From: Gehongia tenuis | GTDB lineage: Bacteria > Bacillota > Clostridia > Christensenellales > NSJ-53 | Assembly (NCBI RefSeq): GCF_014384795.1 | Contig: NZ_JACRSR010000003.1 | Span: 1-64,000 of the forward strand | Direction of reading: 5' to 3' | DNA length: 64,000 nt | In this document: positions 1-7,486 of the stretch, in pieces | How positions within the stretch are numbered: the first letter of the stretch is position 1 | Layout of the letters: every line of letters starts with the position of its first letter | Translations under genes and position numbers: made by a program | The notes under the pieces: generated by a model | The model's input: only the letters and a program-made list of their open reading frames with translations | Database searches by the model: none | Told to the model about the DNA's origin: nothing

Positions 1-2
1 TC

Positions 3-116
3 GACACGGCATTCAAACCGGAGGTCATGCGATTTTTCGGTGTGCAGCGGCAAGCTTACACCACTAAGCGAGATACTTCCGGGGGTTATGCGCGAAATCA
101 TACGAACGGCGAATAG
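3..116 (+). CDS. C-terminal end of an unidentified phage protein (partial)
   Basis: Frame 3 is open from the window edge to a TAG at 114-116, giving about 37 residues rich in basic and aromatic residues, ending just before the ssb ribosome-binding site. Frame 1 is also open to 144, so the frame choice is uncertain. The position just upstream of ssb fits a phage recombination or early gene. I do not recognise the family. Confidence 0.3.
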   Translation, partial: DTAFKPEVMRFFGVQRQAYTTKRDTSGGYARNHTNGE

Positions 117-136
117 AGCCGAGGAGGAGGCAGCGA

Positions 137-568
137 ATGAATAAAATTTGCATCGTCGGCAATCTAACCAAGGACCCGGAGCTTCGTGCCACGGAACAGG
201 GGAATGCGGTATGCAGTTTCACGGTGGCGGTGAACCGCCGCTATAGGGATCAGGACGGCAACACGCCCACGGATTTTATTCCGGTGGTAGTCTGGCGTGA
301 TCTTGCGGAGAACTGCGCCAAGTATCTCGCCAAAGGGCGAAAGGTGGCTGTAAGCGGGGCGCTGCAAATCAGGAGCTATACGGATAGGGACGGCGTGAAA
401 CGGTGGGTATCGGAGATACAGGCCAACGAGGTGGATTTCCTCACGCCAAGGGGCGAGTCCTCGAAGGATGAAGCGCCAGCCAAGCGGGAGCAGGATGCGC
501 ATTCGGCGCCGCCCAAGGACGATTGGGTGAGCGAGGCCCAGGCGGCGGACCCGTTTCCGTGGGAGTAG
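137..568 (+). CDS. ssb: Single-stranded DNA-binding protein
   Basis: Binds single-stranded DNA during phage replication and recombination. The 143-residue product has the SSB OB-fold over about residues 1-105, opening MNKICIVGNLTKDPELR, followed by a polar linker and the tip DPFPWE, which matches the conserved acidic-aromatic tail that recruits partner proteins. Length is normal for phage SSBs. A GAGGAGGAGG Shine-Dalgarno lies before the ATG. It is followed after 6 bp by the methylase gene and is probably co-transcribed with it. Confidence 0.95.
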   Translation: MNKICIVGNLTKDPELRATEQGNAVCSFTVAVNRRYRDQDGNTPTDFIPVVVWRDLAENCAKYLAKGRKVAVSGALQIRSYTDRDGVKRWVSEIQANEVDFLTPRGESSKDEAPAKREQDAHSAPPKDDWVSEAQAADPFPWE

Positions 569-574
569 AGGAAG

Positions 575-1567
575 ATGAGACCTGACGCGCTTACTCACCT
601 CAGCCTGTTTACCGGGATCGGCGGTCTGGACCTGGCGGCGGAGTGGGCGGGATTTCACACGGTTGGGCAGTGTGAATGGGCGGATTATCCGACCCGGGTG
701 CTGGAAAAACATTGGCCGGATGTGCCGAGATGGCGGGATATCCGGACGCTGACCAAGGAGAGTTACCATGAGCGGACAGGACTTCGAACAGTTGACGTTA
801 TTTCCGGCGGGTTCCCCTGCCAGCCGTTCAGTGTGGCCGGGAAGCGAAGAGGCAAGGCAGATGACCGTTACCTCTGGCCGGAAATGCTGCGAGTTATTTC
901 AGAGCTCAAGCCCGCTTGGGTTGTTGGAGAAAATGTTGCTGGAATCGTCAATATGGCGCTCGACCAGGTGCTATCTGACCTGGAAGGTCAGGGGTACGCC
1001 GCAAGGACGTTTGTTGTTCCGGCTTGCGCCGTCGACGCCCCGCACAGGCGGGACAGATGCGCGATTATTGCGTGCGCCAACAATTTGGCCCACGCCGAGC
1101 GCGTCGGACACGGGCAGGACGGCGCTGAATCCGATTATGACCCGAAACGGGACCATACGTCACCAAAACAAACAAGGCGGGCAGAGCTTTGCGAGACTGG
1201 ACCAGGTTGCGGCACTGTTCCCGACGCCCAGAGCGCGGGAAAGCGGGGATTATCAATACAGCCGTGGGAATCACGACAAGCCGGTGCTTACGTTGAGCGG
1301 TTACGCCAAGATGTACGCCACGCCGGTTGCAAGGGACCACAGGACGGGGACGGGGCAGCAATACCCGAGGAGCCGCAATTTAAGCGATCAAGTAGCGACG
1401 GAGGGGCATGGTGGCCGGCTGAACCCGGCGTGGGTCGAGTGGCTGATGGGATACCCCATAGGGTGGACCGACTTAGATGCCTAGGCAACGCGGTGGTGCC
1501 GCAACAATTCTACCCGTTTTTCGCGGCGATTGCGGAGGTGGAGAGTGGTCATGGGCAGGCGGACTAA
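575..1567 (+). CDS. DNA (cytosine-5)-methyltransferase
   Basis: Transfers methyl from SAM to cytosine C5, probably protecting phage DNA or acting as an orphan methylase, since no restriction nuclease is next to it. Motif I LFTGIGGLDLA is at residues 11-21, the catalytic PCQ at 81-83 (Cys82), ENV at 119-121, the RRDR of motif VIII near 158-161, and the C-terminal LRCLGNAVVPQ block of motifs IX-X near 299-309. The target-recognition part between about 170 and 295 is low in complexity. Codons 65-303 overlap a second long frame (768-1484). The gene overlaps the resolvase start at 1551. Confidence 0.93.
   Translation: MRPDALTHLSLFTGIGGLDLAAEWAGFHTVGQCEWADYPTRVLEKHWPDVPRWRDIRTLTKESYHERTGLRTVDVISGGFPCQPFSVAGKRRGKADDRYLWPEMLRVISELKPAWVVGENVAGIVNMALDQVLSDLEGQGYAARTFVVPACAVDAPHRRDRCAIIACANNLAHAERVGHGQDGAESDYDPKRDHTSPKQTRRAELCETGPGCGTVPDAQSAGKRGLSIQPWESRQAGAYVERLRQDVRHAGCKGPQDGDGAAIPEEPQFKRSSSDGGAWWPAEPGVGRVADGIPHRVDRLRCLGNAVVPQQFYPFFAAIAEVESGHGQAD
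768..1484 (+). CDS. Overprinted protein inside the cytosine methylase gene
   Basis: A 238-codon open frame lies entirely inside the methylase gene in another frame. It looks protein-like: it opens MSGQDFEQLTLFPAGSPASR, contains three spaced copies of an aromatic-[PA]-T-P-x-A-x-[DE] motif (WPTPSASD, FPTPRARE, YATPVARD), and ends LNPAWVEWLMGYPIGWTDL. From memory, proteins with this N-terminus, the repeated PTP motifs and this C-terminus are annotated in other Clostridia phages beside cytosine methylases; this was not checked. No clear Shine-Dalgarno precedes the ATG, so expression could depend on translational coupling. Function unknown. It could still be a by-product of codon bias in the methylase. 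Confidence 0.55.
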   Translation: MSGQDFEQLTLFPAGSPASRSVWPGSEEARQMTVTSGRKCCELFQSSSPLGLLEKMLLESSIWRSTRCYLTWKVRGTPQGRLLFRLAPSTPRTGGTDARLLRAPTIWPTPSASDTGRTALNPIMTRNGTIRHQNKQGGQSFARLDQVAALFPTPRARESGDYQYSRGNHDKPVLTLSGYAKMYATPVARDHRTGTGQQYPRSRNLSDQVATEGHGGRLNPAWVEWLMGYPIGWTDLDA

Positions 1568-1931
1568 GCTTGTGATCCAGGGCACGCTGCCGGGCCTCAA
1601 CGAGTACATCAATGCGGAGCGGCGCAATAAGTATCTGGCGGCGAAGCTCAAAAACCAGTCGGAGCATGTGGTCATGAGCTATGCGCGGCGCCAGCTCCAT
1701 GGGGTGCATTTTGACGGACCAGTAACAATGACCTACACCTGGTACGAGCCCAGCAGGAGGCGGGACAAGGATAACGTGTCAAGCTACGGGCGCAAGGTGA
1801 TCCAGGACGCGCTGGTCAAAGCGGGCGTGCTGGCCGGGGACGGGTGGAAACATATCGAGGGGTTCCGGGACCGGTTCGAGGTGGATCGGGATAATCCGAG
1901 GATTGAGGTGGAATTGGAGGTGACGCGCTGA
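1551..1931 (+). CDS. RusA-family Holliday junction resolvase
   Basis: Predicted endodeoxyribonuclease that resolves branched DNA. It carries the RusA core, an N-terminal GTLPGLNEYINAERRNKY, the acidic RRRDKDNV motif that binds metal, and a later GDGWKHIE block with further acidic residues. The start chosen is ATG 1551, with GGAGG at 1534-1538, which overlaps the methylase end by 17 bp; an upstream TTG at 1530 is less likely. The length of 126 residues is typical. The stop overlaps the next start as TGATG. Confidence 0.88.
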   Translation: MGRRTKLVIQGTLPGLNEYINAERRNKYLAAKLKNQSEHVVMSYARRQLHGVHFDGPVTMTYTWYEPSRRRDKDNVSSYGRKVIQDALVKAGVLAGDGWKHIEGFRDRFEVDRDNPRIEVELEVTR

Positions 1932-2365
1932 TGTACATGAATGCGGACATGCGGGACTATATCATCAGCTGTGCGGCGACCCAGTCTTACTATGACGGTC
2001 TTTTGGAACATCCGCCGGAGCGGCTCAATGTGCCGGTACGGGACGCCAGGATGGCGCGGGCTTACTGCCGGCGGGTGTTGGACGGGCTGATGGAAGGCGT
2101 GGACGAGGATCAGGCGGTGGAGCTGATCCGGTACTTTGAGAAGTGCGAGCTTCGGGTGATCCCAAACGAGCGGCTGGCGGCAAAACGGGAGATGATCGTG
2201 GTGGACCCGCGGGACATTGAGGAACTGCTGAAGGACAGCATATCGGATTGTGCGCTGTGTCTCAAAGCGTGCAAGGAGATCAAACGGTGCGAAAAGCGCA
2301 AGCGATTGCTCAAATTGGGGATTATGCCAAAGAGCGATCGGGACTGTCCATATCAGGGCAAATAA
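1931..2365 (+). CDS. Conserved phage early protein, function unknown
   Basis: A 144-residue soluble helical protein coupled to the resolvase by a TGATG overlap. The C-terminal third has four cysteines (CALCLKACKEIKRC then a basic stretch and DCPY), which suggests a small metal or redox site. It resembles the DUF5651 group from memory, which I cannot verify. Genes at this place, between resolvase and late regulator, are usually small accessory early proteins. Confidence 0.7.
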   Translation: MYMNADMRDYIISCAATQSYYDGLLEHPPERLNVPVRDARMARAYCRRVLDGLMEGVDEDQAVELIRYFEKCELRVIPNERLAAKREMIVVDPRDIEELLKDSISDCALCLKACKEIKRCEKRKRLLKLGIMPKSDRDCPYQGK

Positions 2366-2450
2366 AAAGCCCCGAAAGACGGGGCAAAGAGTGAAAACGG
2401 TACTCTTAATAATGATATTATATCATAATCGGGAGGCGGGATGCAAGGGA
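2366..2450 (+). promoter_or_regulatory. Inverted repeats upstream of the ArpU-like gene
   Basis: This 85-bp gap has three inverted repeats: GCCCCG/CGGGGC at 2369-2385, AAGAGT/ACTCTT at 2387-2407, and the 15-bp palindrome ATGATATTATATCAT at 2412-2426, followed by GGGAGG. It is the only sizeable gap in this early segment and sits before a regulator gene, so operator or attenuator function is plausible. Function is inferred. Confidence 0.45.
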
Positions 2451-2858
2451 ATGATTGACATACATACGGTCCGGAATTTGAGACTGCACATAGAGGGCCT
2501 CCAGGAGCGCATAGCCAGGATCCGTGCGTCGCTGGAGGGGTCGGCGATCCGAATCAGGGATCTTCCCGGAGGAGCCTCCAAAGAGCGGGACCGCATGGCT
2601 ACGGACGTGGCCAGATTGCTGGAGCTGGAGGAGCAGTTAAAAGCCCAGGTGCTGGAATACGAGACGGAGCTGATCGTCATTGACGAGGCATTGGCAACGC
2701 TGCCCAGCCTTGAACAGGAGATCATGCGGCTGCGCTATGTGGATGGGCTCAAGTGGTGGGAGGTAGGGAACAGGCTTAACTATTCAGAGGATTGGTGCAA
2801 GGAACTACATCGAAAAGCATTGCACCGTTTGGAAAATACCCACGATAACCCACTATGA
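2451..2858 (+). CDS. ArpU/RinA-like late transcription regulator (sigma-like, DUF1492 type)
   Basis: Probable activator of the late (packaging, head, tail) operon. About 135 residues: a long coiled-coil N-terminal half with IEGLQERIARIRASLEGS, then a region-4-like helix-turn-helix in the last 50 residues (LEQEIMRLRYVDGLKWWEVGNRLNYSE) that resembles sigma factors. Start ATG 2451 has GGGAGGCGGG upstream. A near copy sits at the same place in prophage 2 (45268-45660), differing mostly after the HTH. It lies directly before the conserved non-coding elements and the terminase. Confidence 0.85.
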   Translation: MIDIHTVRNLRLHIEGLQERIARIRASLEGSAIRIRDLPGGASKERDRMATDVARLLELEEQLKAQVLEYETELIVIDEALATLPSLEQEIMRLRYVDGLKWWEVGNRLNYSEDWCKELHRKALHRLENTHDNPL

Positions 2859-2862
2859 TCCG

Positions 2863-2950
2863 TGCTAAAATAGTATCGTGTAAAGCTGCAAGGCAAGCGT
2901 GCACGCAATATGTTGTGGCCGTCCGGAGATTCTTCGGGCGGCTTTGCTTT
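2863..2950 (+). ncRNA. Conserved non-coding element A (candidate short transcript ending in a hairpin)
   Basis: About 88 bp nearly identical to 45689-45777 in prophage 2. It opens with an extended -10-like TGCTAAAAT and ends in the hairpin GCCGTCCG/CGGGCGGC (2918-2942, one G-U pair) followed by TTTGCTTT. The layout fits a short transcript of roughly 75 nt or a leader with a terminator at the head of the late operon. A packaging or recognition site is an alternative. Confidence 0.5.
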
Positions 2951-2965
2951 GGAATTTGGTTACAA

Positions 2966-3030
2966 GGGTATGAATCGCTCAGATGTATCCGAGAGATACA
3001 AGGCAGGGGTGGGAGCCGTGGAGCGATTAG
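2966..3030 (+). other. Conserved structured element B
   Basis: A 65-bp block shared with 46896-46958. The outer helix AATCGCTC (2973-2980) pairs with GAGCGATT (3021-3028) and the inner helix GTATC (2985-2989) with GATAC (2995-2999). Both helices are intact in the two prophages, while the inner loop differs and a one-base indel occurs between helices, which argues against a shared reading frame. It may be RNA or DNA level. A short ORF reading through it is the main alternative. Confidence 0.45.
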
Positions 3031-3115
3031 GCGGAAGATGTACATAAGAAGGTCAACGATTATCCTGTGGAGAGCCCACAAGATATTTTGCGAGGGCCCA
3101 ATAAATGGGAGACGG

Positions 3116-3403
3116 ATGATGGCGAAGGACTTCTATCATGAGGCTGTATGGAAAAGACTGAGAGAACAAGCATTGATTCGCGATCATTATCTATGCCAGC
3201 GTTGTCTGCTGTCAGGCAAGTTGAAACGGGCGACTACAGTACACCACGTGTGTCCTGTGGATCGTTACCCTGCGCAGGCATTGGATATAGGCAACCTCCA
3301 GAGTGTATGCGCACAGTGTCATAACCAGTTGCATCCTAATCGAGGCCAAGGGGCAGCGGATGGACCATGCAGTTGGGATGGCGTTAGAGTGATTAAGCCC
3401 TAA
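3116..3403 (+). CDS. HNH endonuclease
   Basis: Phage HNH nuclease that works with the terminase during packaging. It has two CxxC zinc knuckles (CQRC near residue 27 and CAQC near 64) around the core VHHVCPV, then NLQSVCAQCHNQLHP, the standard ββα-metal fold. Start 3116 or 3119 (MMAKDFYHE) with GGGAGA upstream; the frame is open further upstream but runs through the non-coding elements. It lies just before the terminase small subunit, as in HK97-type phages. Confidence 0.9.
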   Translation: MMAKDFYHEAVWKRLREQALIRDHYLCQRCLLSGKLKRATTVHHVCPVDRYPAQALDIGNLQSVCAQCHNQLHPNRGQGAADGPCSWDGVRVIKP

Positions 3404-3507
3404 TACCATCCCCCCTCCCTCCAATATTATTACATTTTATTACAGGGAGCGGCTGTGGCCTGTCGTTTACACTGCAAGGGTGATTTGTCACGAAAGGGGG
3501 TATTGAG

Positions 3508-3858
3508 ATGCCAAGAACACAAGCCGCAGCGGCAAAAGCAAGGTTGCTCAAATGGCTGAAGGATGCTGGGAATTACCAGGACTCGGACATGGAACTTGTG
3601 GATCTTTATGCGGAGACCTATGATTTCTATCAGCGGCTGCGCGCCGAGGTCTCTAAAAACGGCATGTTGTACGACTACACGAACAAGGCGGGAGCGACGA
3701 ACAAAACAAAGAACCCCCTGATCATAGAAATGGCCAAGGCGGTGCAGACACTGAATGGGTTACTAAAGTCGATGGGACTAACGCCCGCTCAGCGTAAGGC
3801 ATTTGGCGCAGACGCCGCTCCTTCCGAAAACGGCGGCGATGAATTTGACGATTACTGA
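3508..3858 (+). CDS. terS: Terminase small subunit (P27 family)
   Basis: Recognises phage DNA and loads the large terminase. The 116-residue, mostly helical protein has the P27-like core AKAVQTLNGLLKSMGLTPAQRKAFG and an acidic tail GGDEFDDY. AAAGGGGG precedes the ATG. It overlaps the large subunit start by 20 bp. The assignment rests on the core motif and position. Confidence 0.87.
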   Translation: MPRTQAAAAKARLLKWLKDAGNYQDSDMELVDLYAETYDFYQRLRAEVSKNGMLYDYTNKAGATNKTKNPLIIEMAKAVQTLNGLLKSMGLTPAQRKAFGADAAPSENGGDEFDDY

Positions 3859-5572
3859 TATTGCCCCCGAGATTCTGGCCAGCAAATGTTATCAATATGC
3901 TGATGACGTGCTGCAAGGCAGAATTATTGCTTGTCGCAAAGTCATCCAAGCTTGTCAACGATTTTTGGATGACCTCCACAGGATGCGTGATCCAAAGTTT
4001 CCATGGGTATTCGATTTAGGGAAAGCTTATCGACCGATTAATTTCATCGAAAAGTTTTGTCGCCCAACAAAGGGAGAAATTGACCGAATGGAATTATTGG
4101 GATGGCAGCATTTTGTCGAGGGAAATGTATATGGCTGGATTGAAAAGACGACGGGGCTGCGCCGCTATCGTGAGGCGTTGATTCTGGTAGCCCGTGGCAG
4201 TGGAAAGAGCACGATTGTCGGCGGGAACGCCGAGTATGGGGCCAGTAAGGACGGGGAGCGCGGAGCAGAGGTGGACCTCCTGGCAAACAGCAAGGAACAG
4301 GCCGGTATCATCTTTGAGGAGTGCAAGGCCCAGATCAAAAACAGTGACCTCCTCAACAAGCATTTCCGCGCTTTGCGGAGTGTGATTTATTACGACAAAA
4401 CCAACAGTAAAATCCAGCCAAGGGCGAGCGATTCTAAAAAGCTAGATGGGCTCAATCCCCATCTGGCTATTTTTGACGAAATCCACGAATTTACGGATTG
4501 GAAGCTAATCAATGTAATCAAGCGACCGATGAAGAAGAAACGTAAAAACCCCTTGATCATCTATATATCCACGATGGGCACCCAGCTTAATGGCCCATTG
4601 ATACAGCTCTATCAACTGGCCACGGACGTGCTAAACGGGACTGGCGCCGTAAAGGCGTCTGTAGCCGATCGATTCTTTGCCTACATTGCGGAGATTGACG
4701 AGGAGGACGACCCCAACGACTGCAGATGTTGGATCAAGGCCAACCCCTCCATGGGAGTCTTGTACCAACTTTCTGATTTGCAGGAGGATTGGGATAGAGC
4801 AAAGTTGGTTCCGGAAGAACGTTCGGATTTCATCAATAAACAGCTCAACGTATTTACGCAAACCGATGAGCTGAGCATGTTCGACGCACAGACCATCCGC
4901 GCAAATTCTCGATACCTACCCATGGAAGTGTTGCAGGGGCAGCGCTGCCATGGCGGATTTGATCTGTCCGAAACGGAGGATTATACGAGTGCCTGCCTGG
5001 AATTCGATCTTGGTGACGGTGCCATTTTTGCGTTATCCCATAGTTGGACAACCCAAAAAAAGGTCGATATTGACCGGGAAGGATTAGATTATGCTGGCCT
5101 TGTCCGGGAGGGCCTGCTCACCATTTCGGCAGGTGCATTTGTGGATTACACCGATGTGTACCGTTGGTTTGTAGAGCAAGCTAAAAGATATAAGATTGAG
5201 ACCATTGGATACGATCCGGCCAATGCACATTTCCTGGTCCAGGAGCTTGCGGAGGCCGGATTTAAATTAGAGGCCGTGCGACAGGGCGCTTATACGCTAA
5301 ACGCGCCGGTAAAACATCTCAAGGAGCTGTTTTTAGCGGGGAAGGTGGTCCACAATAATAACCGCATGCTTAATTGGTATTTGAGCAATGTCAAAGTATG
5401 TAGGGACCGAGCGGGTAACTGGTTGCCCACCAAGCAGAATCGTTATCGCAAGATCGATGGCTTTGCAGCGTTGCTTAATGCGCACACGGAGTACATGCGA
5501 GCCCACCCCGAACCGGGGATAAAACCGGACGCCCATCTGGTAACGGTGATCAATCTCAAAGAGGTGAATTAA
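3839..5572 (+). CDS. terL: Terminase large subunit
   Basis: ATPase-nuclease motor that packages DNA into the prohead. Start ATG 3839 (MNLTITDIAPEI) gives 577 residues and overlaps the small subunit. Walker A ARGSGKS is near residues 118-124, Walker B LAIFDEIHEF near 211-220, and the C-terminal RNase H-like nuclease acids include DLSETED, GYDPANAH and DGFAALLNA. Length and domain order match the Terminase_1 (HK97/P27-associated) family. The stop overlaps the portal start. Confidence 0.96.
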   Translation: MNLTITDIAPEILASKCYQYADDVLQGRIIACRKVIQACQRFLDDLHRMRDPKFPWVFDLGKAYRPINFIEKFCRPTKGEIDRMELLGWQHFVEGNVYGWIEKTTGLRRYREALILVARGSGKSTIVGGNAEYGASKDGERGAEVDLLANSKEQAGIIFEECKAQIKNSDLLNKHFRALRSVIYYDKTNSKIQPRASDSKKLDGLNPHLAIFDEIHEFTDWKLINVIKRPMKKKRKNPLIIYISTMGTQLNGPLIQLYQLATDVLNGTGAVKASVADRFFAYIAEIDEEDDPNDCRCWIKANPSMGVLYQLSDLQEDWDRAKLVPEERSDFINKQLNVFTQTDELSMFDAQTIRANSRYLPMEVLQGQRCHGGFDLSETEDYTSACLEFDLGDGAIFALSHSWTTQKKVDIDREGLDYAGLVREGLLTISAGAFVDYTDVYRWFVEQAKRYKIETIGYDPANAHFLVQELAEAGFKLEAVRQGAYTLNAPVKHLKELFLAGKVVHNNNRMLNWYLSNVKVCRDRAGNWLPTKQNRYRKIDGFAALLNAHTEYMRAHPEPGIKPDAHLVTVINLKEVN

Positions 5573-6789
5573 TGGATATCGTTAATAGATTTCGACGGCT
5601 GCACAAGCCAAAAGTGCAGGCTGCGCAAGCACAACCACGAGAGGATCCTCTCAAAGTTTTGGTCCAGAGAATTTCGAGTGTATTTTCGCCTGGGGATCAT
5701 TCCTTGGAAAATAGCGAGATCATTTTTGCGGCAGTTTCTCGAATTTCCAACGCTTTATCCGCTATGCCGGTGCGCCTCTATAAGGGGTTAAATCCCGAAA
5801 ATAACGCCCTCAACGATCTATTGTCAGCGGCTCCAAACCCCAATATGACAAGCTGTAATTTTTTCCGGACCATGGAAGCGTGTCGGGACACATCTGGGAA
5901 TGCTTACGCACTCAAGGTGATGGACTCCGCCATGCAGCCGGTGAGGTTGGATATCCTGGATCCCATGCGCGTAACGCCTTACATGGATACAGGCACAAAG
6001 GAGCTATGGTATCAGATTACCGATGGGGATAAGACCTATTGGATACACAACTATTACGTGATCCATCTGCAATTTGTCTCGACATCGGGCATTTGCGGTG
6101 TAAATCCGGTGTCGGTGCTGTTTGGTACAATCGACTACAGTCAGAGGATCAAGCAATTTGCATTGGATCAATTGGACAAGGGGATCAATGCTCAGATCGT
6201 CTTGGAGGCACCGGCGAATTTGGGGGATGCCCAGCGTTCAGCGATGCTTGAACATTTTGTGGAGGCGTACCGCAAGACAGGCGGCAATGTGTTGCTGCTG
6301 GAGTCCGGCGTGAGAGCGTCCGCTCTCAACCTATCGCCGGTCGATTCCAGGCTACTGGAGGTGGAGCGGATCACTCGGAGCAAAGTGGCCATGGTTTACA
6401 ATTTGCCGCCCCATTTGCTTGGCGATTACTCGGATACAGCCTTGTCCACGATGGAACAGCAAATGCTTGAATTTTTGAGCCTGACCATGCTGCCTATTGT
6501 ACGCATGTACGAGCAAGAGCTGGATCGCAAACTGTTGGCGCCAGAACAGCGAAAACAGGGGTACCACTGGAAATTCGACATGCAAGCGGCCCTGAGGGCG
6601 GATGCGGCCACCATGGCGGAAGTTAATTATAAGGCGGTGCGGAGCTCGTGGAAAACGCCGAACGAAATTCGCGAGGAATACGGAAAGCCGCCGCGTGAAA
6701 ATGGGGACGAGCTGTTAATCAGCCGAGATATGATACCGCTGGGTGTAGCAGTGAATCGGCCAGAACTGTTGTTGGGAGGGAGAAACTAA
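5572..6789 (+). CDS. Phage portal protein (HK97 family)
   Basis: Dodecameric ring at the capsid vertex through which DNA enters. 405 residues with the HK97-type core LENSEIIFAAVSRISNALSA, SGNAYALKV, LPPHLLGDYSDT and a C-terminal NEIREEYGKPP helix. It starts at the terminase stop (TAATGG) and abuts the protease gene. Confidence 0.95.
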   Translation: MDIVNRFRRLHKPKVQAAQAQPREDPLKVLVQRISSVFSPGDHSLENSEIIFAAVSRISNALSAMPVRLYKGLNPENNALNDLLSAAPNPNMTSCNFFRTMEACRDTSGNAYALKVMDSAMQPVRLDILDPMRVTPYMDTGTKELWYQITDGDKTYWIHNYYVIHLQFVSTSGICGVNPVSVLFGTIDYSQRIKQFALDQLDKGINAQIVLEAPANLGDAQRSAMLEHFVEAYRKTGGNVLLLESGVRASALNLSPVDSRLLEVERITRSKVAMVYNLPPHLLGDYSDTALSTMEQQMLEFLSLTMLPIVRMYEQELDRKLLAPEQRKQGYHWKFDMQAALRADAATMAEVNYKAVRSSWKTPNEIREEYGKPPRENGDELLISRDMIPLGVAVNRPELLLGGRN

Positions 6790-7482
6790 GTGGAAAAACG
6801 TTGGATTTGGGCAAAGGATCCGTATACTGACGGTCCGGAATTGCTGCTTGAAGGGACGATTGCCAGCGAGACATGGCTGGGAGATGAAGTAACGCCGCAA
6901 GAATTCCGTGCCGACCTTAAGAAACAGGGCCAGGGCAAGGATATTACCGTAAAAATCAATTCCCCCGGCGGGGACCCCTTTGCGGCTTGTGCGATCTATG
7001 AAGCATTCAAAGAATACCGTGGGAAAGTCACCGTAAAAGTGGTGGGGCTGGCGGCCTCAGCGGCGTCCGTTGTTGCCATGGGTGGCGATGAAATATTGAT
7101 GGCTCCGGGAGCATCCATGATGATCCATAAGTCTTGGGCCTACGCTTGTGGTAATGAGGATGAGTTGGTAGAGATCATTGGAGAGCTCAAGGCGATTGAT
7201 GCAGGCATGATACGGATCTATGCACTGCGTACAGGGCGTGACGAGGCGGCAATTCGTGCGATGATTGCGGACGGTGATTATTGGATGGATGCTCAGGAAG
7301 CTGTTAAGATGGGGTTCGCGGATAGAATTATTGATCATAATGCAGAGCTGAAAGCTGCGGCACAGTATGCTGCAAGCGTAGCTCACCACGGCCTGCTTAA
7401 AGCTGCTAGAAATGTAAAGGCCAGCGGAGAAATGGACGAAATGGAAGAACGACGTAGAATTTTGGCCGAAAACGGAAGATGA
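6790..7482 (+). CDS. Head maturation protease, ClpP-like (S14)
   Basis: Serine protease that cleaves scaffold and capsid during head maturation. The 230-residue product has the ClpP fold with the nucleophile in GLAASAASVVAMGG (Ser near residue 92) and the catalytic His in ASMMIHKSW (near 113). It starts at GTG directly after the portal stop. Prophage 2 uses an unrelated HK97 U35 protease at the same place. Confidence 0.94.
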   Translation: MEKRWIWAKDPYTDGPELLLEGTIASETWLGDEVTPQEFRADLKKQGQGKDITVKINSPGGDPFAACAIYEAFKEYRGKVTVKVVGLAASAASVVAMGGDEILMAPGASMMIHKSWAYACGNEDELVEIIGELKAIDAGMIRIYALRTGRDEAAIRAMIADGDYWMDAQEAVKMGFADRIIDHNAELKAAAQYAASVAHHGLLKAARNVKASGEMDEMEERRRILAENGR

Positions 7483-7486
7483 AAGG

